Below are positions 55,768 through 64,000 of a DNA stretch of 64,000 bases, piece by piece; the stretch's first letter is position 1; each line of letters starts with the position of its first letter. A model generated the notes under the pieces. That model worked only from the letters and a program-made list of their open reading frames with translations, had not been told where the DNA came from and ran no database searches. Source of the stretch: Gluconacetobacter sacchari (GTDB lineage Bacteria > Pseudomonadota > Alphaproteobacteria > Acetobacterales > Acetobacteraceae); NCBI RefSeq assembly GCF_014174255.1, contig NZ_JABEQJ010000007.1, positions 95,529 through 159,528 of the forward strand. Reading direction: 5' to 3'. Made by a program: the position numbers and the translations under genes.

Positions 55768-57219
55768 TTACGGCACGCCCGCCACCCGCAACGTATTGGT
55801 GCTGCCCGCCACCCCGAACGGCAGGCCCGCCGCGATCACGATCCGGTCGCCCGACCGGGCCACGCCGCTGGCGACGGCGGCTTCGATCGCCTGATCGACC
55901 ACGTTCTCCACCGTGCGTACCGGCGTTTCCTGCCCGACCGACTGGGCCGTGACGCCCCAGACGACGCACAGGCGGCGCGCGACCTCGTCGGTCGGGGTCA
56001 GGCCGATGACCGGGCAGGACGGCCGCTCACGCGAGATGCGCAGCGCGGTGGCCCCCGCCAGGGTGAAGGCGATGATGGCGCGCGCGTCGACGGTGGTGGC
56101 GATCTGGCCCGATGCCGCCGCGATGGCGTCGGCGACGAAGCCTTCCGGCGCCGGGCAACTGGCTTGCATCATCGACTGCCAGACCGTGTCGTCCTCGACC
56201 CGGTTGACGATGCGGCTCATGATGCCGACGGCCTCCAGGGGGAACTGCCCGGCCGCCGTTTCGGCCGACAGCATGACCGCGTCGGCGCCGTCGAACACGG
56301 CGGTGGCGACGTCCGAAGCCTCGGCGCGGGTCGGGGTGGGGGCGTGGATCATGCTTTCCAGCATCTGGGTGGCCACGACGACCGGCTTGCCCAACTGGCG
56401 GCACAGGCGGATGATGTGCTTCTGCGCCAGCGGCACCGTCTCGGGCGGCAGTTCGACGCCCAGGTCGCCGCGCGCGACCATCACCGCGTCGGACAGGCGG
56501 ACGATCTGGTCCAGATTGTCCATCGCCTGGGGCTTTTCGATCTTGGTCATGATCCAGGCGCGGCCGCCGGCGATGGCGCGGGCCTCCTGCACGTCCTCGG
56601 GGCGCTGGACGAAGGACAGGCCGATATAATCGACCCCGAGATCGAGGGCGAAATCGAGGTCTTTGCGGTCCTTGTCGGTCAGAGCGGGGATCGGCAGCAC
56701 GATGTCGGGCACGTTCACGCCCTTGCGGTCGGACAGCACGCCGCCGACCGCGACGACGGTCTCCAGATGGTCCACGCCCACCTCGCGCACCACCAGGCGC
56801 AGCTTGCCGTCATCGAGCAGCAGGTTGCTGCCGACGGTCGCGGCGTGGATGATTTCGGGATGCGGCAGGCGCACCCGCTGCTCGGTGCCCGGAGCGTCGT
56901 CCAGGTCCAGGCGGAAGAAGGCGCCCGTCCGCAGCGTGACCTTGCCCTGTTCGAACGTGCCCACGCGCAGCTTGGGGCCTTGGACGTCGGCCAGGATGCC
57001 GATCGGCCGCCCCAGCTCGGCTTCGACCGCGCGGATGATCTCGTGGCGGGCGGCGTGGTCGGCATGGGTGCCGTGCGAGAAATTGAGGCGGAAGACGTCG
57101 GCCCCGGCCTCGGCCAACGCGCGGATGATCGCGTGGGTGGAGGAGGCCGGCCCCAGGGTCGAGACGATCTTGGTGCGGCGGGAGTGGAAGACTGAGGCGG
57201 TGGCTGAGGCGGTGGACAT
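55768..57219 (-). CDS. pyk: Pyruvate kinase
   Basis: 483 residues. It converts phosphoenolpyruvate and ADP to pyruvate and ATP. Signatures include RRTKIVSTLGPASS at the N-terminus, FRLNFSHGTHADH, the active-site Lys region WIMTKIEKPQAMDNL and the substrate block MVARGDLGVELPPE, followed by TQMLESMIHAPTPTRAEASD. The C-terminal allosteric domain is present. It is a single gene; the exported SH3 protein gene lies upstream on the same strand. Confidence 0.97.
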   Translation of the reverse strand: MSTASATASVFHSRRTKIVSTLGPASSTHAIIRALAEAGADVFRLNFSHGTHADHAARHEIIRAVEAELGRPIGILADVQGPKLRVGTFEQGKVTLRTGAFFRLDLDDAPGTEQRVRLPHPEIIHAATVGSNLLLDDGKLRLVVREVGVDHLETVVAVGGVLSDRKGVNVPDIVLPIPALTDKDRKDLDFALDLGVDYIGLSFVQRPEDVQEARAIAGGRAWIMTKIEKPQAMDNLDQIVRLSDAVMVARGDLGVELPPETVPLAQKHIIRLCRQLGKPVVVATQMLESMIHAPTPTRAEASDVATAVFDGADAVMLSAETAAGQFPLEAVGIMSRIVNRVEDDTVWQSMMQASCPAPEGFVADAIAAASGQIATTVDARAIIAFTLAGATALRISRERPSCPVIGLTPTDEVARRLCVVWGVTAQSVGQETPVRTVENVVDQAIEAAVASGVARSGDRIVIAAGLPFGVAGSTNTLRVAGVP

Positions 57220-57291
57220 GGGCGTTTTCTCCTTCTGGATCTTGTCCGCGACCCGTTTGCGAGGCGCGGTCGTGTTCGGTCCGCGCCGTTT

Positions 57292-58299
57292 TCAGGACGG
57301 TTGCAGGGATTCCCGCGGCAGCAGGCCCCAGACCGACCGGCGGTCCAGCCAGCCTGCGTAACGTTGGACGCTGACACGGCACCAGGTCGTGCCGGCCGCG
57401 CAGCCATGGAGGATGCCGACCGTTCCGGGCTTCAGCACCGCCACGAGGGCGGCACCGGCATCGGGGGCCGCGCGCAGCATCACCGCGCCGGGAATCGTGG
57501 CGGCGGCGGCCGGGTCGGCCAGGCGCGCGACCTCGCGGCTATCGAAATGGCCGGCCGGCGGGCTGGCTGCTGGGGGCGCGGTCGGCACGGCGGTCGCGGG
57601 GGGGGCGGCGGCTGCCGGGGGCGTCGCGGGGGCCGGATCGACCGGCGGCAGGCCTGGAACGACGAAGCTGCGGGTGCCTACCAGGGTGGCTTGATGCACC
57701 CAGCCCTTCTGGCCGTCCGAGTCCTCGACCAGGCGCCAGACGTCGAACTCGCGCTCGATTTTCACCGGCAGGTTCCGGCGGTGATAGACCCATTCGATCG
57801 GGTAACGCTGCCCGGGGCCCGAGCGCATGTTGACCTCGTCGGCGCGCAGGGCCGCGAAGCGCGGGAGCGGCAGGCCGGTGATCGTGCCCTTGTCCGTGGG
57901 CGGCGGCGGCTCGGCCGGTGTCGCGGCCGGCGGAATGGCGACGGCCGCGGCACCGGCGGCCGCCGCGAGCGGGGCCGCGGCGATCGCCGCGCGACGTGTG
58001 CGCGGGGTGTGCGGCGGGATCGCGGAATGGTGATGGGCGACGGCGTGCCGATCGGCGGGATGGCCGTGGTGATGCGCCGTGGCGGGGGCGGCGGCCGGGC
58101 GATGCCGCGTGTGGTGCGGGCTGGTTGCCGATGGGGTCGTGGTGGCGGCGCGATGATGATGGTGGCCTGTCTTGACCGGCTCCGGCGTGGCCGCCGCCGC
58201 GTGGGCGAATGGGGCGAGCAGGGCCGCGCACAGCGCCCAGCCGCGGCATCCGTGCGGGAAGGCGCGGCGGGAGGGGACGGGAATGGAAGCGGACGTCAT
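57292..58299 (-). CDS. Exported His-rich protein with bacterial SH3 domains
   Basis: 335 residues with a signal peptide (GWALCAALLAPFAHAAAA). After it comes a low-complexity region rich in His, Ala, Pro and Thr (TGHHHHRAATTT, HHHGHPADRHAVAHHH). A bacterial SH3 domain follows (LRADEVNMRSGPGQRYPIEW, REFDVWRLVEDSDGQKGWVH), then a Pro/Ala linker and a second degenerate SH3-like unit (MLRAAPDAGAALVAVLKPGT ... WCRVSVQRYAGWLDR). SH3b proteins usually bind peptidoglycan; the His region may bind metal (inference). Confidence 0.82.
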   Translation of the reverse strand: MTSASIPVPSRRAFPHGCRGWALCAALLAPFAHAAAATPEPVKTGHHHHRAATTTPSATSPHHTRHRPAAAPATAHHHGHPADRHAVAHHHSAIPPHTPRTRRAAIAAAPLAAAAGAAAVAIPPAATPAEPPPPTDKGTITGLPLPRFAALRADEVNMRSGPGQRYPIEWVYHRRNLPVKIEREFDVWRLVEDSDGQKGWVHQATLVGTRSFVVPGLPPVDPAPATPPAAAAPPATAVPTAPPAASPPAGHFDSREVARLADPAAAATIPGAVMLRAAPDAGAALVAVLKPGTVGILHGCAAGTTWCRVSVQRYAGWLDRRSVWGLLPRESLQPS

Positions 58300-58378
58300 G
58301 CCTGCATCCCTGCCAAGGCCCGCGCCGATCGGCAAGGGGATTTGCGACCGCGGGCGCGCCGGGGGGCGGGTACCGCCG

Positions 58379-58771
58379 TCACAAGCTGATGATCTGGCGG
58401 CCGCGCGCGGCATCGAGAAAGGCGGGCACACCCGCCACGATCACGCCCGGCAGCAGGGACGCGGCGGCCAGCCCGGCCAGGCGCAGGCCGGATTCGCAGG
58501 CCATCAGCGTGCCGTCCAGCGCCTGGACGGCTTCGCGCAACGTATCGAACCCCGCCACGCCGCTGGCCTGGGTCGCGCGGTCGGACCCGGCATCGCGCAG
58601 GCCGTGCCAGTCTTGCGCCAGGGCATGGACACCGTGGCCGGAGGCGAACAGCAGCACCGGCCGGTCGATGGCCAGCGCGCCCGCCGCCAGGACCAGGGCG
58701 TAATGCGCGCGTTCGTAGCCGCCATCGAGCAGCAGGATCGCGAGGCCGTCGCGCGGTGCGTCAGTGGACAT
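58379..58771 (-). CDS. DsrE family protein
   Basis: 130 residues with a DsrE/YchN-like fold pattern: LAILLLDGGYERAHYALVLA, then RPVLLFASGHGVHAL and a Cys-containing segment LMACESGLRLAGL where DsrE sulphurtransferases carry their active Cys. The start overlaps the end of the MoeB-like gene upstream, suggesting joint function in sulphur or cofactor chemistry (inference). Confidence 0.75.
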   Translation of the reverse strand: MSTDAPRDGLAILLLDGGYERAHYALVLAAGALAIDRPVLLFASGHGVHALAQDWHGLRDAGSDRATQASGVAGFDTLREAVQALDGTLMACESGLRLAGLAAASLLPGVIVAGVPAFLDAARGRQIISL

Positions 58772-59609
58772 GGACCGCACAGGCTTCGACGGCACAGGCT
58801 CCGCCGGGCGCCGGGTCGGCCGCGTGGGCCGACAGGTCGTGGATGGTGGGGTGGGCGCCGCAGAGCGGGCAGTCCGGATCGGGGGACAGGCGGATGGTGT
58901 GGAAGCGCGCCGCCAGCGCGTCCCAGACCAGCAGGCGGCCGGCCAGGCTGTCGCCGATATCCAGCAGTTCCTTCAGCGCCTCGGTGGCCTGCAAGGTGCC
59001 CATGACCCCGGTCACCGCGCCGAAGACCCCGGCCTCGGCGCAGGACGGGACTGTGCCGTCGCGCGGGGGAGCGGGATAGAGGCAGCGATAGCATGGGCCG
59101 CCGCGATGCGGGCGGAAGGTGGAAAGCTGTCCCTCGAAACGCAGGACGGCGGCGGAAACCAGGGTCCGCCGTTCCAGCGCGCAGGCATCGGCGACGAGAT
59201 AGCGGGTGGAGAAATTGTCGCTGCCGTCGCAGACCAGGTCGTATCCCGCGACCAGCGCCCGGGCGTTGGCGGCATCCAGCCGCGTCGCGTGGGTGTCGAC
59301 CCGGACCAGCGGATTGACCGCCCGCATCGCCTCGGCCGCCGACTCGACCTTGGGCCGGCCGATGCGGTCGGTGCTGTGGGCGATCTGGCGTTGCAGGTTC
59401 GACAGATCCACCACGTCGTCGTCGATCAGTCCGATCCGGCCGACGCCCGCCGCCGCGAGATAGAGGCCCAGCGGCGAGCCCAGGCCCCCGGCGCCCACGA
59501 TCAGCACGCTGGCGGCGCGTAGCGCGGCCTGCCCGGTGCCGCCGATTTCCGGCAACAGGATGTGACGGGCGTAGCGCTGGATTTCGGCTTCGGAAAAATC
59601 AGGAATCAT
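58761..59609 (-). CDS. MoeB/ThiF/HesA family adenylyltransferase
   Basis: 282 residues from the ATG at 59609. The E1-like nucleotide motif VLIVGAGGLGSPLGLYLAAA is near residues 35-54, with DDDVVDLSNLQRQIAHST near 68, CDGSDNFSTRYL near 128 and zinc cysteines in PCYRCLYP and CPLCGAH. The active Cys region is SCAEAGVFGAVTGVMG. It activates the C-terminus of MoaD/ThiS-like proteins for sulphur transfer. It ends with a short Cys/His tail (CAVEACAVHVH). Followed by an overlapping DsrE gene. Confidence 0.9.
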   Translation of the reverse strand: MIPDFSEAEIQRYARHILLPEIGGTGQAALRAASVLIVGAGGLGSPLGLYLAAAGVGRIGLIDDDVVDLSNLQRQIAHSTDRIGRPKVESAAEAMRAVNPLVRVDTHATRLDAANARALVAGYDLVCDGSDNFSTRYLVADACALERRTLVSAAVLRFEGQLSTFRPHRGGPCYRCLYPAPPRDGTVPSCAEAGVFGAVTGVMGTLQATEALKELLDIGDSLAGRLLVWDALAARFHTIRLSPDPDCPLCGAHPTIHDLSAHAADPAPGGACAVEACAVHVH

Positions 59610-59765
59610 GCGTCCCCGTCCTGAGATGCGCCCCACACGCCTACAGCGGAAATGTGGCCTGCGGCCTGACTTTTTATAACAATTTGTTTCGCACGGCATG
59701 AAACGCATGCATGGCGGATATGTTTATCGTATGTTGCGAGGGCACGACAGGGGGCGATTTTTTCG

Positions 59766-60395
59766 ATGAACCGTTTCATGCGTCTGATGCCAGCCGGTTA
59801 CATGGTCGCCGTTCGCCGGCAGCAGGCCCGGCGCATCTGCGCGGTGACGCTGGTCATGTCGCTGTCCCTGTTCGTCGCCTCGCCCTTCGTGACGCTATGG
59901 TCGGTTTCGGCGGCCATCCAGTCCCATGACGCGCGCGCGCTCGGCGGTTTCCTGAACTGGCGCGCCGTCCAGGCCAGCGTGAAGTCGCAGATCACCAGCG
60001 GGATCCTCGCCCAGCCGGCCGATGACGACGAGTTGCCGGATTTCGGCTCGTCCTTCGCCGTCGCGGCAGTGTCGCGGGCGGTCGACGTGCATGTGAATGC
60101 CGATAATCTCGAGACGCTGATGGGGCAGGTGATGCCGGCGGCGGCGGGAACGGTCTCCGCCGTCTCGCCGGTCGTCATGCTGCGCCACATCCGTATCCGC
60201 TTCCTCCGTCCCGACATCTTCGAGGCCCGTGCCGTCATGCCGGGTCACGAGGGGGAGACCCCGCTGCGCGTGCAGATGCGGATTCAGGGATGGCGCTGGA
60301 AGATCACCGACGTCGCCCTGCCGGCCAGCCGGAGCGAGCATCCGGTGACCGAGGCGTCGGCCACCCCTTCGCGGCTGGCCCTGCTGGCGCGTTGA
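59766..60395 (+). CDS. DUF2939-like membrane-anchored protein
   Basis: 209 residues. One N-terminal transmembrane segment (RICAVTLVMSLSLFVASPFVTLW) is followed by a segment VSAAIQSHDARALGGFLNWR that matches the DUF2939 pattern of a short helix before a VD-like motif. The rest is a predicted beta-rich periplasmic domain. Function unknown. Upstream, the AT-rich stretch around 59670-59690 probably carries the promoter. Confidence 0.7.
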   Translation: MNRFMRLMPAGYMVAVRRQQARRICAVTLVMSLSLFVASPFVTLWSVSAAIQSHDARALGGFLNWRAVQASVKSQITSGILAQPADDDELPDFGSSFAVAAVSRAVDVHVNADNLETLMGQVMPAAAGTVSAVSPVVMLRHIRIRFLRPDIFEARAVMPGHEGETPLRVQMRIQGWRWKITDVALPASRSEHPVTEASATPSRLALLAR

Positions 60396-60410
60396 GGGAG
60401 AGGCGCGGGT

Positions 60411-60659
60411 TCAGCGGCGCGCCCGGGCCGGGTTCGTCTCGGCGGGCAGGTCTTCTTCCAGAATCGTGATGTGCAGGGCGTAGGAGATTTCGCCTTCGTC
60501 CTCGTCGCGGTGGACGGTGCCGATGATTTCACCCTTGACGGCGACCTCGACCGACAGGCCCGCACGCGGCGGGGGGTTGACCGTCAGTTCGGGCGAACCC
60601 AGCAGGCGGCGCAGGCACACTTGCAGGCGGGTGATTTCGGAGGCGGACATGCTGCTCAT
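60411..60659 (-). CDS. DUF3126 family small protein
   Basis: 82 residues. The pattern SEITRLQVCLRRLLGSPELTV, then EVAVKGEIIGTVHRDEDEGEI and LHITILEEDLP matches the alphaproteobacterial DUF3126 family. Function unknown. Starts at 60659 and 60650 are both possible; no strong ribosome site separates them. It is convergent with the DUF2939 gene. Confidence 0.8.
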   Translation of the reverse strand: MSSMSASEITRLQVCLRRLLGSPELTVNPPPRAGLSVEVAVKGEIIGTVHRDEDEGEISYALHITILEEDLPAETNPARARR

Positions 60660-60857
60660 GGAATGCTCTCTGTCGGAAAGAGTGGGTCGCTGCCGCGGCC
60701 CGGTCGCGGGGCGGACGCCGTCCGTACCCGATCTGATGTCGCCCGCTATAGGCATTCGGTGGCCCGCCCGCAACCATGTCGCGTCGTGGAAAAGCCCCCG
60801 TCCTGCCGCAATCCTCTGATGTTCCTGTCTCTGCCGCATCCTGTTCCGGAGGCCCGC

Positions 60858-61409
60858 TTGTCCATCCGTCGTGCCCTGTTTGGCCGCCTGCTCCTGCCGA
60901 CGCGCCTTGTCCTGCTGGTGATGGGCCTGGTGCTGGCATTCCCCGCCATCGGTGCCGAGGCGGTCACGGCGCCGTTCGGCCCGCTGGAGGCGGCGCAGCC
61001 GCTGAGCGCGCGGAGGCTGGCCGAACGGATCAGGCGTGACGGCGCGCGGGATGTGGCGCGGATGCTGACGCGGGAGCATGAATGGGCGCGCGTGCGCCGT
61101 GCAGTGGCGGCGGGGTGGGACGGCTGGATCGCGCTGGTGCCCGACCTGATGTCGGTGGCGGATCCGCAGACCGGCCGTGCGTTGCAGGGCGCGCTGCGCC
61201 GGGCGCTACCCCGCAATCCGCGCGCGGTGCTGGCGGTGCTGGACCGGCGGAACGATACCCCGCTGGCCGGCCGGGAGATCTGCGCGCCGGCGGGCGAAAC
61301 CGCGGCCTGGCGGCCGCGGACGATCGCGGCGCTGCGGGCGGTGCATGACATTCACCTGATCGACCAGGGGGCCGACTGCCTGCACGCGCTGGAAGACGCG
61401 CCCGGATAG
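60858..61409 (+). CDS. Exported protein of unknown function
   Basis: 183 residues from TTG at 60858, chosen because GGAGG lies five bases before it and the reading opens directly with a signal peptide (FGRLLLPTRLVLLVMGLVLAFP). An ATG at 60819 in the same frame lacks a ribosome site. The mature part is helical and Arg/Ala-rich, with PLSARRLAERIRRDGARDVA and a Cys pair (REICAPAG, GADCLHAL). No family was recognised. Confidence 0.6.
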   Translation: MSIRRALFGRLLLPTRLVLLVMGLVLAFPAIGAEAVTAPFGPLEAAQPLSARRLAERIRRDGARDVARMLTREHEWARVRRAVAAGWDGWIALVPDLMSVADPQTGRALQGALRRALPRNPRAVLAVLDRRNDTPLAGREICAPAGETAAWRPRTIAALRAVHDIHLIDQGADCLHALEDAPG

Positions 61410-61428
61410 ATGTCGCGGAGCCGGGGTC

Positions 61429-62139
61429 TCAGTCCCCGTCGGGTCCGCCGCGGAGCGCGGGCAGGCGCGCCAAGGCCGCGCGGATATGATCGGGCGGCGG
61501 GGCGACGGCGGAGACCGGCGGCTCCAGCGGCAGGGCCAGTGCGCGGCTCATGAGGTGCAGCATCGAGCTATCCCGGCCGGTGGCCTCGCCATAGATCGGG
61601 TCGCCGAGGATCGGGCAGCCCAGGCTGGCGCAATGCAGCCGGGCCTGGTGGGTGCGCCCGGTGAGCAGGCGCAGCTCCAGCCAGCTCAGATGGCCGTCGG
61701 TGGCCAGAACGCGCCATGCGGTGCGCGAATCCTGGCCCGTCGGGGCCTCGACCATGCGCCAGCCCCGCTGGTCCGACTGTTTGGCCATCGTCATCGCCAC
61801 CGTGCCGCTGTCGGCGGCGGGGCGGCCGCGCACGATGGCCCAGTAGGTCTTGCGTGCCTGTCCGCGCGCGAAGGCGGCCTGGGCGGCCAGCAGCGGCTGC
61901 TTGCGCAGGGCGATCAGCAGGCAGCCCGAGGTATCGCGATCCAGCCGGTGGGCCAGCCATGGCCCGTCCGGGCGGCGCGACAGCAGCGGAAAGGCATCCT
62001 CGACCGAGGGGCCGCCGGCGGGGCCGGCATGCACCGCCAGGCCCGGCGGCTTGTCGATGACCAGGAAGCGGGCATCGCGGAACAGGACCGGAAAGGGACC
62101 GGGCCCGTCGGTCGGGACCGGCCTTGCCGGGTCACTCAT
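61429..62139 (-). CDS. RluA family RNA pseudouridine synthase
   Basis: 236 residues. The catalytic Asp is in [16 protein letters not shown] near residue 67 (HRLDRxTSG), preceded by [15 protein letters not shown]. The C-terminal motif [20 protein letters not shown](L)GDP is typical. It converts specific uridines in rRNA or tRNA to pseudouridine. There is no N-terminal S4 domain. Its start overlaps the ftsK stop by eight bases. Confidence 0.92.
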   Translation of the reverse strand: MSDPARPVPTDGPGPFPVLFRDARFLVIDKPPGLAVHAGPAGGPSVEDAFPLLSRRPDGPWLAHRLDRDTSGCLLIALRKQPLLAAQAAFARGQARKTYWAIVRGRPAADSGTVAMTMAKQSDQRGWRMVEAPTGQDSRTAWRVLATDGHLSWLELRLLTGRTHQARLHCASLGCPILGDPIYGEATGRDSSMLHLMSRALALPLEPPVSAVAPPPDHIRAALARLPALRGGPDGD

Positions 62140-64000
62140 CGTCCGGGGTGCGGCGCAGCAGGACTTCGCGCCGGCCGACATGGTTGGCCGGGCTGACGAT
62201 GCCTTCCTTTTCCATCTGCTCGATGATCTTGGCGGCGCGGTTGTAGCCGATCGACAGGTGGCGCTGGATGAAGGAGGTCGAGGCCTTGCCCTCGCGCGCC
62301 ACGACGGCGACCGCCTGGTCGAACAGGCTGGTTTCGTCGTCATAGCCGCCATTCAGCCCGTTGCCGGAGGATTTGCCGCCGCTGCTGCCGGCCGCGCCGT
62401 CCTCGTCCTGGGCCGAGATCACGTCGTCATTATAGATCGGCTCGCCCTGGCTGCGCAGGAAGCGCACCACGTCCTCGACCTCGCTGTCGGCGACGAAGGG
62501 GCCGTGGACGCGGGTGATCCGGCCGCCGCCCTGCATGTACAGCATGTCGCCCTGGCCGAGGAGCTGCTCGGCGCCCTGTTCGCCCAGGATGGTGCGGCTG
62601 TCGAACTTGCTGATGACCTGGAACGAGATGCGGGTCGGGAAATTGGCCTTGATGGTGCCGGTGATCACGTCCACCGAGGGGCGCTGCGTCGCCATGATCA
62701 CATGGATGCCCGCCGCGCGGGCCTTCTGCGCCAGGCGCTGCACCGCCGTTTCGATTTCCTTGCCCGCGACCATCATCAGGTCCGCCATCTCGTCGATCAC
62801 CACGACGATGTAGGGCAAGGATTCGAGCGCGAGCTGCTGCTCCTCGAAGGTCGGGCGGCCGGTCTCGGGGTCGTAGCCGGTCTGCACGCGGCGCGAGACG
62901 ACCTCGCCGCGCCGGCGGGCGTCGGCCACCCGGTCGTTGTAGCCGCCGATATTGCGCACCTGCAAATGCGACATGGCGCGGTAGCGGCGGTCCATTTCCC
63001 GCACCGTCCATTTCAGGGCGGCGACCGCCTTGGTCGGCTCGGTGACCACCGGCGTCATCAGATGGGGGATGCCCTCGTAGATGGAGAGTTCCAGGATCTT
63101 GGGGTCGATCAGGATCAGGCGGCATTCCTCGGGCGACATGCGGAACAGCAGCGACAGGATCATCGCGTTGACGCCGACCGACTTGCCCGACCCGGTGGTG
63201 CCGGCGATCAGCAGATGCGGCATGCGCGCCAGGTCGCCATAGACCGGCACGCCGGCGATATCCTTGCCCAGCGCCAGGCAGAGCTGCGACGACGCATGGT
63301 GCCAGGCGTCGTCGGTGAACAGTTCGGACAGGTACACCGTCTCGCGCCGCGCATTGGGCACCTCGATGCCGATTACGTTGCGGCCCGGCACGGTGGCGAT
63401 GCGGACGCTCAGCACCGACAGCGACCGCGCCACGTCGTCCGCCAGGCCGATCACCCGGGCCGAGCGGATGCCCGGCGCCGGCTCCAGCTCGTACAGCGTG
63501 ACCACGGGACCGGCATGGATCTGCCCGATCTGTCCCTGCACGCCGTAATCGGACAGCACGGTTTCCAGCAGCCGCGCATTGGCCTGCAAGGCATCCTGCG
63601 ACGGGCCGGTCTGGGCGTGCGACGGCGCGGGTTTCAGCAGGTCCAGCGGCGGCAGGCGCCACGGGTCGCGACCGTCGGAACGGGGCGGGGGGGCGTAGTC
63701 TTCCGGGTCGCGCGCCGCGCGTGGAATGGCGGCGGGTGGTGCCGCCGGGTCGGGGCGGTTGCCGAACAGCCGGTTCATCAGCGAGGGGCGCGGGGCCTCG
63801 GAGGTGGGCAATGGCGACGGCGCGGGCGGTCGGGCGGGCTCCGGCGCGTGACGGGGGGTCAGGTCCTGCGTCGCGGGGCCGCCCAGCAGCAGGGGCGGCG
63901 CCTCGTCGTCGCCGGCGCCGTCCATGCCGGGGGGCTGGACCCAGCCGGTCCCCAGCGACGGGCGCGCGGGGAGGCGGGCCGCCGGCGGGGCGGCGGCCCG
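62132..64000 (-). CDS. ftsK: DNA translocase FtsK, C-terminal part (truncated by window)
   Basis: At least 623 residues remain in frame to the edge, with no stop. The N-terminal membrane domain lies outside. A Pro-rich linker is followed by the motor: [20 protein letters not shown], Walker A in [17 protein letters not shown], Walker B in [15 protein letters not shown], then [20 protein letters not shown]. The winged-helix gamma domain is last ([39 protein letters not shown]). It moves chromosome ends at the septum and activates XerCD at dif. Confidence 0.95.
   Translation of the reverse strand, partial: RAAAPPAARLPARPSLGTGWVQPPGMDGAGDDEAPPLLLGGPATQDLTPRHAPEPARPPAPSPLPTSEAPRPSLMNRLFGNRPDPAAPPAAIPRAARDPEDYAPPPRSDGRDPWRLPPLDLLKPAPSHAQTGPSQDALQANARLLETVLSDYGVQGQIGQIHAGPVVTLYELEPAPGIRSARVIGLADDVARSLSVLSVRIATVPGRNVIGIEVPNARRETVYLSELFTDDAWHHASSQLCLALGKDIAGVPVYGDLARMPHLLIAGTTGSGKSVGVNAMILSLLFRMSPEECRLILIDPKILELSIYEGIPHLMTPVVTEPTKAVAALKWTVREMDRRYRAMSHLQVRNIGGYNDRVADARRRGEVVSRRVQTGYDPETGRPTFEEQQLALESLPYIVVVIDEMADLMMVAGKEIETAVQRLAQKARAAGIHVIMATQRPSVDVITGTIKANFPTRISFQVISKFDSRTILGEQGAEQLLGQGDMLYMQGGGRITRVHGPFVADSEVEDVVRFLRSQGEPIYNDDVISAQDEDGAAGSSGGKSSGNGLNGGYDDETSLFDQAVAVVAREGKASTSFIQRHLSIGYNRAAKIIEQMEKEGIVSPANHVGRREVLLRRTPDDE

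Overview
The window is GC-rich, densely coded DNA from an alphaproteobacterium, most likely an acetic acid bacterium (Acetobacteraceae; Gluconacetobacter/Komagataeibacter-like). This is inferred from the complete pqqABCDE operon, a ChvG/ChvI-type two-component pair, an FNR of the alphaproteobacterial C-x2-C-x7-C type, ETF/ETF-QO, a DUF3126 protein, and protein style. No rRNA, tRNA, CRISPR array, insertion sequence or prophage was recognised. Both ends cut genes: a TetR regulator at the left and FtsK at the right.

Layout. 1-2.2 kb: partial TetR, then a divergent HxlR regulator and quinone-reductase-like dehydrogenase plus a cupin. 2.2-4.3 kb: four small exported proteins or lipoproteins on the minus strand. 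4.4-7.6 kb: an ECF sigma factor / membrane protein / CnrX-like sensor operon, facing an orphan histidine kinase. 7.7-11.6 kb: an S9 peptidase, DedA and an SDR. 11.6-18.6 kb: housekeeping genes trmB, metK, dapB, dnaJ, dnaK, grpE. 18.9-21.3 kb: chvI-chvG-like. 21.3-32.8 kb: an accessory block on the minus strand with an exported S9 peptidase, a TAT-exported penicillin-acylase-type hydrolase, DadA, an exported S12 serine hydrolase, a LysR regulator, a cytochrome c and a TAT-exported flavoenzyme, plus a divergent class A beta-lactamase-like protein. 32.8-34.3 kb: a CPBP membrane protease and an AT-richer cold-shock/TM2 fusion. 34.3-37.5 kb: pqqE-D-C-B-A. 37.8-43.1 kb: an AI-2E-type permease, fnr, then ompW-hemN-2OG oxygenase with two perfect FNR boxes. 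43.2-46.6 kb: ETF-QO, etfB, etfA. 46.6-48.3 kb: a frameshifted small gene and a MATE exporter. 48.6-55.3 kb: a TetR-controlled tripartite RND pump. 55.3-55.8 kb: an AT-rich hairpin-rich intergenic stretch. 55.8-64 kb: pyruvate kinase, a His-rich SH3 protein, DsrE and MoeB-like proteins, small proteins of unknown function, an RluA-type synthase and ftsK.

How the genes fit together. Several sets feed electrons to respiration, as expected in an oxidative bacterium: PQQ for periplasmic dehydrogenases, ETF/ETF-QO to ubiquinone, DadA, and an exported D-amino-acid-oxidase-like enzyme whose gene abuts a cytochrome c gene. The FNR boxes suggest that ompW, hemN and the following oxygenase respond to oxygen limitation.

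The most unusual object is the exported flavoprotein at 30325-31578. Its D-amino-acid-oxidase domain reads as circularly permuted: the motif that normally ends the family comes before the FAD-binding beta-alpha-beta unit. With its neighbours it suggests an envelope pathway that cleaves D-residue-containing peptides or amides and oxidises the products through cytochrome c. The pathway is inference; the permutation is read directly from the motif order.
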